Below, one piece after another: positions 16,898 to 23,466 of a stretch of DNA of 64,000 nucleotides. A program made the translations under genes and the position numbers. Below the pieces are notes generated by a model that did not search any database, was not told the origin of the DNA, and saw only the letters and a list, made by a program, of their open reading frames with translations. Numbering within the stretch: position 1 is the stretch's first letter; each line of letters starts with the position of its first letter. Origin of the DNA: Leptospirales bacterium (GTDB lineage: Bacteria > Spirochaetota > Leptospiria > Leptospirales > Leptospiraceae); contig JAAFIR010000006.1 of assembly GCA_013297885.1 (NCBI GenBank), positions 62,001 to 126,000 of the forward strand, read 5' to 3'.

Positions 16898-16994
16898 GCG
16901 TTAATGACTGAAAATGCTGCGGAGCAGGTCTGCCTTAGCAGACGGAACCATTTTCAGGCATGGCCCAAGCTTTTTTACCGCTTGGGAAACGCCC
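16898..16994. repeat. Structured intergenic repeat (copy H)
   Basis: It begins GCGTTA and ends AACGCCC. Positions 16904-16961 fold as the shared three-way junction: outer stem ATG-A-CTGAAAATG / CATTTTCAG-G-CAT, hairpins CTGC-GGA-GCAG and GTCTGC-CTTA-GCAGAC, and free GGAAC. Compared with copy D, most changes in the stems are compensated on the other side. The surrounding gap (16754-17045) contains no gene. Confidence 0.75.
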
Positions 16995-17045
16995 AAATAA
17001 AAACTTTGATGAATTTATTTCAAATTACAAAATTTTGGTTTAATC

Positions 17046-17684
17046 GTGTTAAAAAAAACCCTTTCTGAATGTGAATTTACAGCTTTGGATTTGGAAACAA
17101 CAGGGCTAGACCCAAATCAAAGTGAAATTTTAGAAATAGCAGCGATTCGTTTTGACAGAAATGGCATACTCAAAACTTTTAATTATATTCTCAAGCCAAC
17201 CAAACCGCTTTTTTCAGATAACGAAGCTTTAAAAGTGAACGGAATTACTTTAGAAATGCTTGAAAACGGACATGATATTGATGAAATCCTTCCAATTTTT
17301 GAAGATTTTATAGCAGGCTCATGTTTAGTAATTCAAAATGCTGAATTTGATTTGGGATTTTTACATTTTCAATTTAAACAAAGACAAAAACACTTCCCTA
17401 CTTTACCAGTTTTTTGCACTTTGAATCTTGCTAGGAAAGTTTTTCCAAATTTTAAAAAGTATGGTTTAGTAAAACTTAGAAAAGAATTTAAAATAGGAAA
17501 ATATGATACTTCTACTATTAGGCAAAATTTTCATGAAGCTTTAGATGATTCTTATGCCTGTATGAAGGTATTTATAGAAATTGTAAATCAACTAAATTGG
17601 AAATCTGAAATTGGAAATTCAATATTTCACACTAAAAATTTTAAAACTTCAGACGACTATTTATTGCAAAATTGGTTGTTTTAA
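17046..17684 (+). CDS. DEDDh 3'-5' exonuclease (DnaQ/PolC epsilon-like)
   Basis: 212 residues. The exonuclease motifs are ALDLETTGLDP (Exo I, Asp15/Glu17), NAEFDLGFLHFQF (Exo II) and HEALDDSYACMKVF (Exo III with the DEDDh His), the complete metal-binding set. It is a stand-alone domain without a polymerase part, as in DnaQ-like proofreading subunits and repair or trimming exonucleases. The start is GTG at 17046; no suitable ATG is nearby. It converges with the minus-strand gene ending at 17685. Role (replication proofreading or other) cannot be told from sequence. Confidence 0.88.
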   Translation: MLKKTLSECEFTALDLETTGLDPNQSEILEIAAIRFDRNGILKTFNYILKPTKPLFSDNEALKVNGITLEMLENGHDIDEILPIFEDFIAGSCLVIQNAEFDLGFLHFQFKQRQKHFPTLPVFCTLNLARKVFPNFKKYGLVKLRKEFKIGKYDTSTIRQNFHEALDDSYACMKVFIEIVNQLNWKSEIGNSIFHTKNFKTSDDYLLQNWLF

Positions 17685-17981
17685 TTATTTCTTTTTTGCT
17701 TTATTTGTAGAAGATTGAGAGTATTTTGTTGGAATTCCCAATTTTTCATTTCTTTTAACCATATAAACAAAATGTTTAACATACATTGTGTATGGTTCAG
17801 GAATATCTCTTGGCTCAAAAGTAAATGGATCATCCAGCAATTCATTTACTGAATGAACTGAAAGATCATCTTTGCTAGTATTCATTAAAGTTTCTAATCT
17901 TCTACAAATTTCTTGATCATTCACTTCATTACATAAAGCTCTCATAGCATCTAATAATTTATTGAAAGCTTGTTTACTCAT
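17685..17981 (-). CDS. Hypothetical 98-residue protein
   Basis: No recognised domain. Mostly helical and charged, with a lysine-rich tail (SSTNKAKKK). It starts one base after the stop of the upstream 338-residue gene, so it is the last member of the minus-strand group 20793-17685 (AAA/Fis regulator, two paralogous proteins and this gene). Its constant company with that group suggests a shared function, which is unknown. Confidence 0.6.
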   Translation of the reverse strand: MSKQAFNKLLDAMRALCNEVNDQEICRRLETLMNTSKDDLSVHSVNELLDDPFTFEPRDIPEPYTMYVKHFVYMVKRNEKLGIPTKYSQSSTNKAKKK

Positions 17982-18998
17982 CTACATTAACCTTCTAGCC
18001 CTGTATTTCCATTCCCAAAGCATAATTTCTTCTTCAATTGCTTTTGCTTGTTCTTGGTATTTTTCTAATAGTGCATAAACCATATAAGCAACATCTTTAG
18101 TGAGTCCTTTGCTAAGTTCACTTTCGAATTCTGTCTCATTATGATTGATAATCATGATTGCTAACCTAAAAATTTCGTCTAGTACTTTTACTTTTTCTTT
18201 ATTATGTGTTAGCTCTTCTTTGTTGTATGAATTTTTTATCATTACATCTAAAAATGTTCTTATAAATAAAATATCTTCTTTTTTTAAATTAAAATCAAAT
18301 AAAAGTTGTTTCACTTTGTCCAATTCTAAATTTCTGAGGTGAATTCTTGCTAAAAATACGGGATTTTCGGAATACATATTTAAGTTATTTCCAGAAGAAG
18401 CTAAATCTGCTGCCCGGGCTTTTTCAGCATCAATTACAGCTTCAATTTTAGGACTTGTATTTAAAATATTTCCAACTATTGGCAACCTTGCTTCAGAAGA
18501 TTGGGTTGTATTGATTTTTTTCTTTAAGAGCAAAATATTAACTGTTGGGTATCTAATTTTCAAAGTTACCATATCATTTTTTTGTAAAGACTCATCAGCA
18601 ACTAAATGATTAAATTCAATTCCTTTTTCACTAGCTTGAGAGATATCTTTTACAAAGTTATAATGATAAATTATGACAGGTAAAATATCTGATTCAGAAC
18701 CTGAATTTAAAAAAATAGTTTTAATTTCTCTTGAACCACCATGTTGATAAGGAATGACAAGCTTTCCTGCTTTTACATTAACAAAACTTAATTCACCAAG
18801 TCTGAAGTGAGACAAGTTAAACTCATCTCCAAGAAATACTACTTTTGGAACAGTTACAATTATGGAATTTGATTTTGCACCTTTAGGTACTTCAGGACCT
18901 TTGGGTGTAAAAACTACATAAGTCAGTTTTCCCAATCTTACTTTTACTAAGTAACCGTTAGGGGTTTTTCTTTCTTCGTATTGTTGCTCTTCTTCCAT
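17982..18998 (-). CDS. Hypothetical protein, paralogue of the next gene, with extra C-terminal part
   Basis: 338 residues, cytoplasmic by composition. Residues about 8-170 form a beta-rich domain sharing ERKTPNGYLVKV, HFRLGELSFVNVKAGKLVIPYQ and LKIRYPTVNILLLKKKIN with the 156-residue protein at 19050-19520, so the two arose by duplication. The C-terminal half (about 190-338) is helical and ends in a charged EEEIMLWEWKYRARR segment. I do not recognise the family. It lies downstream of the AAA/Fis regulator in the same orientation. Confidence 0.65.
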   Translation of the reverse strand: MEEEQQYEERKTPNGYLVKVRLGKLTYVVFTPKGPEVPKGAKSNSIIVTVPKVVFLGDEFNLSHFRLGELSFVNVKAGKLVIPYQHGGSREIKTIFLNSGSESDILPVIIYHYNFVKDISQASEKGIEFNHLVADESLQKNDMVTLKIRYPTVNILLLKKKINTTQSSEARLPIVGNILNTSPKIEAVIDAEKARAADLASSGNNLNMYSENPVFLARIHLRNLELDKVKQLLFDFNLKKEDILFIRTFLDVMIKNSYNKEELTHNKEKVKVLDEIFRLAIMIINHNETEFESELSKGLTKDVAYMVYALLEKYQEQAKAIEEEIMLWEWKYRARRLM

Positions 18999-19049
18999 AC
19001 CTATTAGAACGAAGTTTTGTTATCTGGTAAAAATGAAAATCACTATTCT

Positions 19050-19520
19050 TTAATTAAGTTTTTTTTTTATGATTAAAACATTTATATTTGGGAAACGAAT
19101 TTTTAAATTTATCATATCCTGTTTTGGATGATTTTCCTCAACTACAACATGGCTCACTTCGTTTCCTCGAAGTTGAATTGTTTGAATATCTTTAATGGAC
19201 TGTTTCTGAAAAACAATAACAGGCAGCATATCAGATTCTGTTAAAGTTGGATAAGACAAAAATTTAATTTCATTAGATTCAATTACTTGATAAGGAATTA
19301 AAACTTTTGCTGTTTTAACTGAAACAAAATTTACTTCTCCAAGTCGTAAATGATCTAATTTAAAAAAACCAGTTAAAAAAACAATTTGAGGTATCTTCTG
19401 GATTGCTGAGTTACTTCTATAAATCTCAACCCCTTTTCGATTAAAGACTTGGTAATAATTATCTTCTGAAATTTGTATTAAACAGCCATTTGATGTTTTT
19501 CTTTCTTCAATCCAATTCAT
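19050..19520 (-). CDS. Hypothetical protein, short paralogue of the 338-residue gene
   Basis: 156 residues corresponding to the N-terminal domain of the gene at 17982-18998 (ERKTSNGCLIQI, HLRLGEVNFVSVKTAKVLIPYQ, LKIRFPNINVLIIKKKLN). No signal peptide or membrane segment. Its start overlaps the end of the AAA/Fis regulator by 14 bp, implying translational coupling. Conservation of both copies suggests a domain that pairs with itself or with its paralogue. Function unknown. Confidence 0.65.
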   Translation of the reverse strand: MNWIEERKTSNGCLIQISEDNYYQVFNRKGVEIYRSNSAIQKIPQIVFLTGFFKLDHLRLGEVNFVSVKTAKVLIPYQVIESNEIKFLSYPTLTESDMLPVIVFQKQSIKDIQTIQLRGNEVSHVVVEENHPKQDMINLKIRFPNINVLIIKKKLN

Positions 19521-20793
19521 TCCCTATCTCCAATTGTTTCATTTTATATTGTAGAGACCCTCTCGAAATACCAAGTGCCTTAGCCATTCTAACTTGGTTT
19601 TTTTGATATTTTTTTAAAGCAATCAAAATTAAATTTCTTTCGAGTTTCTCTGTAGCTTTTCTTAAATCCAAATCATCAACTTCTATGCTTTGACCGGTTT
19701 CGATTTTCATCTTTGGTAAATTTTCTAATTTCAAAATACCTTCTTTAGAATATTGACTCACCTCATTTAATACTTCTATCAACTCAATTAAATTTTTCTT
19801 ATATTTTCTATGGAATAAAAATTCATAAACATTATCTTCAATTTTTGAAATTGGATTTTTCACTTTAATAGATTCTTCTTTGAGGATGATATCTATTATT
19901 TTTTTTAATTTTGTAAATTCAATTTCCACAAGATCTGGAATATGAATAGAATCAAATCTAATCAAATCCCAAAAACTTTTGCTTTCTTCTTTAATTTTGA
20001 AACTTGAACTTAGGAAAATAAATTTGGAAGTAAGTTTTTTATTAATTATGTAGTTATAAAAAATTTCTTGTTGTAGCTTGGAAGTTCTTCCAATCTCTTC
20101 AAAAACAAAAATACCTCCCTCAGAAATTTGGATTGCTCGATCAATACTTTCACGAATTTTTTTTTCCGATTCTGGTAATGAATATTCGTAAAAAATTTTT
20201 CCTTCCAAATTTAATTCTTTATAAATTTTTTCAACAAGAAGTTTTTTTCCTGTTCCTTCACTTCCTTGTATTAATAAAAAATTATTTTTTAAAATTCTAT
20301 TTTTCAGTTCTGCTTTTTTTTCTAATAAAAGATCAAAAACATCTTCCTCTTTCAATGAATTTAGCAAAAGCTCTTTTGAATAAATTTCAGCTAACCTTTT
20401 TGCAAAGCTTTGAATAACTAAAATTTGTTCATCACTAAATTCTTTTTGTGATTCTATAAATATAAACCCAATTGGTTCCCCATGAAATATTCTAATAAAT
20501 AAACCATTCGATTTTTTACCAAAAAACAATTTTTTATCTTCACCTGAAATTGAAATTGGCAAACTTGATTTAAGATATTTTTTTAAATCACCTTTATCTT
20601 GACTTAAAAATTCATAAAAGAAACTTTCTTCATTAAAGCCTAAAGCGACTTCTTCTTCAAAAAATTCAGAATTATTTACTTTTTTTGTAACAACTAAGCT
20701 TCCCAACTTTTCAGACTTAAAATAATTGATAATCATTGATTCTAAATCATTTTTTTCATCAGATTCCCAAATATTTTTTAAAACTTCAATCAC
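19507..20793 (-). CDS. AAA/Fis-type regulator lacking the GAFTGA loop
   Basis: 428 residues. The N-terminal ~160 residues look like a GAF-type sensory domain (IRIFHGEPIGFIFIESQKEFSDEQ). A reduced AAA+ part has Walker A GSEGTGKK and Walker B GGIFVFEEIG, and a C-terminal Fis-type helix-turn-helix is present (NQVRMAKALGISRGSLQYKMKQL). The architecture is that of sigma-54 enhancer-binding proteins, but the GAFTGA loop between Walker A and B is absent and the AAA core is shortened, so it probably does not activate sigma-54. It may act as a DNA-binding switch for its own cluster or for parA, which is divergently transcribed from the other side of a 134-bp gap. Confidence 0.8.
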   Translation of the reverse strand: MIEVLKNIWESDEKNDLESMIINYFKSEKLGSLVVTKKVNNSEFFEEEVALGFNEESFFYEFLSQDKGDLKKYLKSSLPISISGEDKKLFFGKKSNGLFIRIFHGEPIGFIFIESQKEFSDEQILVIQSFAKRLAEIYSKELLLNSLKEEDVFDLLLEKKAELKNRILKNNFLLIQGSEGTGKKLLVEKIYKELNLEGKIFYEYSLPESEKKIRESIDRAIQISEGGIFVFEEIGRTSKLQQEIFYNYIINKKLTSKFIFLSSSFKIKEESKSFWDLIRFDSIHIPDLVEIEFTKLKKIIDIILKEESIKVKNPISKIEDNVYEFLFHRKYKKNLIELIEVLNEVSQYSKEGILKLENLPKMKIETGQSIEVDDLDLRKATEKLERNLILIALKKYQKNQVRMAKALGISRGSLQYKMKQLEIGNELD

Positions 20794-20857
20794 TTGTTTT
20801 AAAACTTCTCTAAAATCATTTTTGTCAACTTAGTTTCTTTTTTAATTTCATAAGCCA

Positions 20858-20871
20858 GTCGGATATCCGAC
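20858..20871. promoter_or_regulatory. 14-bp perfect palindrome between the regulator and parA
   Basis: GTCGGATATCCGAC is fully palindromic and unusually GC-rich for this DNA. It sits in the divergent gap, 57 bases before the parA start. It is a candidate operator for the AAA/Fis protein or ParA, or a partition site. I found no second exact copy. Confidence 0.45.
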
Positions 20872-20927
20872 AAAATTTAAATTATAATTGAAAAACTACC
20901 CTTAGTCTAAAACTTGTATAAATTAAA

Positions 20928-21677
20928 ATGATTACTATTGCAGTCACAAATCAAAAAGGTGGTGAAGGAAAAACTACCACTTCCATCAATCTAGCTGATT
21001 CTCTTGCTAGAAGAAACAAAAAAACCATTCTCTTAGACACGGATCCGCAAGGAAATTCAAGTAGTATTTACACTTCCAACTTTGAAAAAACAATTTATGA
21101 TATCTACCAAAACAAATCTCTAAAACTTCTTGATATACTCCAAGCCACTGAAAAACAAAACTTATTTATTGCACCTTCTAGCCAAAGACTTGCTGAAATG
21201 GAATCAATTAGCGGTAACAATGTGGATGCCCCTTTCTTTTTGAGAGATGCGCTAGATGGAATTGGAAATTTTGATTTTTGTGTCATTGACTGCCCCCCAA
21301 GTTTATCAATTTTTACTATTAATGCTCTTGTAGCTTCAAACTTTGTTTTAGTCCCATTGCAAGCTGAAAAATTTTCTGTGGATGGTATAATAGGCTTACA
21401 ACAAACAATAACTAGTATAAAAAAAAGAATCAATCCAAACTTAGAAGTTATTGGTGCTTTAATTACTCAACTCAAACCTCAGACTTTGCTTACTAAAACA
21501 ATAATTCCTATTTTAGATAAATACTATCACGTTTTTAATACTTCGATTTCAGATGGGGTTGCTATTGGTGAAAGCCATTTGGCAAGATGCTCACTTTACG
21601 ATTATAATAAAAAATGCAGACAAAGTAAAGAGTATGAAGATTTTACTGAGGAGATTTTAAATGAGCTCAAAAAGTAA
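20928..21677 (+). CDS. parA: ParA partition ATPase
   Basis: 249 residues. Deviant Walker A KGGEGKTT (10-17), LLDTDPQGNSSS (Walker A') and VIDCPPSLSIF (Walker B) identify a short, type Ib-like or chromosomal ParA without an N-terminal HTH. It drives segregation of a replicon by ATP-dependent nucleoid binding together with ParB. It overlaps parB by 17 bp, and an initiator-like gene follows, so this is a replicon-maintenance module. Distinct in sequence from the second ParA at 29354-30115. Confidence 0.95.
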   Translation: MITIAVTNQKGGEGKTTTSINLADSLARRNKKTILLDTDPQGNSSSIYTSNFEKTIYDIYQNKSLKLLDILQATEKQNLFIAPSSQRLAEMESISGNNVDAPFFLRDALDGIGNFDFCVIDCPPSLSIFTINALVASNFVLVPLQAEKFSVDGIIGLQQTITSIKKRINPNLEVIGALITQLKPQTLLTKTIIPILDKYYHVFNTSISDGVAIGESHLARCSLYDYNKKCRQSKEYEDFTEEILNELKK

Positions 21678-22443
21678 AAGATTAGGTTCACTCGCTGATA
21701 TTTTTCAATCTGAGAGCCTTGATGGTACTATTCGAAAAATAAAATTAATTAAAATTAAACCCTCTGAAAGACAGCCTAGGCAAGACAGATTAAAAAGTAT
21801 CACCGAACTATCTGAAAGTATAAAAGAAGAAGGTTTGTTACAACCAATAGTTGTAAACAAAATTGAAAATGAAGACGCTTATAAAATTATTGCAGGGGAA
21901 AGAAGGTTTCATGCTGTTTCCAAACTTGGGTGGCTAGAAGTTGAATGTAAGATTTTAAATAAGTCAGATAAAGAAATTTTTAAATTAGCAGTTATAGAGA
22001 ACCTTCAAAGAGAAAATCTTTCAGCATTTGATGAAGTTGAGTCTTTGAAAATTTTAAAGAAAGAATATTCCTACAGCGATCAAGATTTGGCTACTATTTT
22101 CGGTAAGAGTAGAAACTATGTTTCAGAAATATTGAGTATTTCCCAGTTAAGCATAGGCAAAATCAAGGAATGTAAAGATGCTGGAATTGAGAATAAAAAT
22201 TTATTAATCCAGGCATTTCAAGCTGACAAAAAAGGCAGTTTTAAGGAGTTCATCGAAAAGTATAAATCTGGTAATTTAAAAACTGTTAAAGAAGCAAAAA
22301 ATTTCAACAAAACAAAAATGAATTCTCCAAATCAACCTAACCGCATTTTATCTATCGAAAAAAAGAACAACAAAATTACAATTTTTTCAACAAACCAAGA
22401 AATTCTAAGTAGTATAGAGGATTTTGCAAAAAAATTCGAATAA
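21661..22443 (+). CDS. parB: ParB centromere-binding CTPase
   Basis: 260 residues with the canonical ParB/Spo0J core: NxxxPRQ-like SERQPRQD, GLLQPIVV, the C-motif AGERRFHAV and ENLQRENLSAFDE, the last two forming the CTP-binding clamp. A central HTH follows (DLATIFGKSRNYVSEIL), and the C-terminus includes basic and dimerisation segments. The ATG lies within the end of parA. Its cognate site is not obvious: no classical TGTTTCAC-GTGAAACA sequence was seen in the window. Confidence 0.95.
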   Translation: MSSKSKRLGSLADIFQSESLDGTIRKIKLIKIKPSERQPRQDRLKSITELSESIKEEGLLQPIVVNKIENEDAYKIIAGERRFHAVSKLGWLEVECKILNKSDKEIFKLAVIENLQRENLSAFDEVESLKILKKEYSYSDQDLATIFGKSRNYVSEILSISQLSIGKIKECKDAGIENKNLLIQAFQADKKGSFKEFIEKYKSGNLKTVKEAKNFNKTKMNSPNQPNRILSIEKKNNKITIFSTNQEILSSIEDFAKKFE

Positions 22444-22592
22444 GTGTACAATTTTCTCAAATAAAAGCATATTTTATTGACGATTTTACCAGTACAATAA
22501 ACATGAGACATAACATAAAAATAGTACACGAAAATTAAGTACTTTCTAAAGAGACATATTAAAAATATTGTCTCTTGGTATATGAGGTTTCT
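22444..22592 (+). promoter_or_regulatory. Repeat-rich region before rep, candidate origin or rep operator
   Basis: Inverted repeats crowd this 149-base gap. GTGTAC (22444) pairs with GTACAC (22524-22529). AAGAGACATATT (22549-22560) faces AATATTGTCTCTT (22564-22576), ending 16 bases before the ATG. The hexamer GAGACA occurs directly at 22505 and 22551 and inverted at 22569-22574, like short iterons. GAGG at 22584-22587 is the ribosome-binding site. Such a layout fits autoregulation by, or replication initiation from, the Rep protein. Function is inferred. Confidence 0.45.
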
Positions 22593-23423
22593 ATGGAAAA
22601 AGTTACAGGACAATATTTAAAATTTATGTCGGATATTATCGATTCAGGAATCTGGGGCCAGTTAAGTTCAGCAGCTAGAACCCTTTACCCTGTACTGCTT
22701 AAATTTAGTGACCAAAATTTTAAATCCGTCTGGCCAAGCACACGAACACTGCTTAAACTTACTGGTTTTAAGTCAAAAAAGTCTATTATTGAAGCCAAAA
22801 AAGAACTTTCGACAAAAGGTCTGCTTTTTTTTACGATTGGCACGGGCAGAACAAATTCTACATACTTTTTTACTTTCCATTATCGAGAGGTAGGGCAAGA
22901 TAAACCCCTGGGATGCAATGTCCCACACCCCAGCAGTGAGCTTTGTTCCATTCATGGGGTAGTCGATAAGGATACTGAGGGATATTCCAAATCCAACTCA
23001 AACCAAATAAATATAACCATTCATAATAATCCAAATCATGAATTAAAAAATGACTTAAAATTAGTTTTTGGAGAAAAAATCTATAATAAGGGGTTGGAGA
23101 ATACTATAAAAAAAGGATTTAAACCAAGTTATGAGATTTTAAATAAAGAATGCTTACTATTAAGCCGAGAACCTGTAAATGATCAAGATAAAGCACAGCA
23201 TGTGATTGATTCTTGGCGAAATTTTTTGAGCTGGTCTAAAATCTTTTTAACTTTGTCATCAAGTAGTTTTTTTGAAAAACTCAACATTCAAGTTGATGGA
23301 AGTAATATTTTTATTAAGGATAGTTTGAATGAATTCCAAAAACAGATAATTGAAAAATATTTTGAAGAGAATGTAAATCCAAAAATTTTTGTTCTTTTCA
23401 ATAATAATCATTTAAGTGTTTAG
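22593..23423 (+). CDS. Replication initiator-like protein
   Basis: 276 residues from the ATG at 22593, which has GAGG five bases upstream and is preferred over a TTG 18 bases earlier. The N-terminal ~90 residues form a winged HTH of the kind found in plasmid and phage initiators (SSAARTLYPVLLKFSD, VWPSTRTLLKLTGFKSKKSI). A linker with low-complexity Ser/Asn/Ile follows. The last ~50 residues (FFEKLNIQVDGSNIFIKDSL, NEFQKQIIEKYF) resemble the DnaA N-terminal domain that recruits helicase. Immediately after parA-parB, this is the expected position of a leptospiral secondary-replicon rep. Assigned from architecture and context. Confidence 0.7.
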   Translation: MEKVTGQYLKFMSDIIDSGIWGQLSSAARTLYPVLLKFSDQNFKSVWPSTRTLLKLTGFKSKKSIIEAKKELSTKGLLFFTIGTGRTNSTYFFTFHYREVGQDKPLGCNVPHPSSELCSIHGVVDKDTEGYSKSNSNQINITIHNNPNHELKNDLKLVFGEKIYNKGLENTIKKGFKPSYEILNKECLLLSREPVNDQDKAQHVIDSWRNFLSWSKIFLTLSSSSFFEKLNIQVDGSNIFIKDSLNEFQKQIIEKYFEENVNPKIFVLFNNNHLSV

Positions 23424-23466
23424 TTTTTATAACTAGTTTTTACAAATAATTTTTTATGAGTATCAA

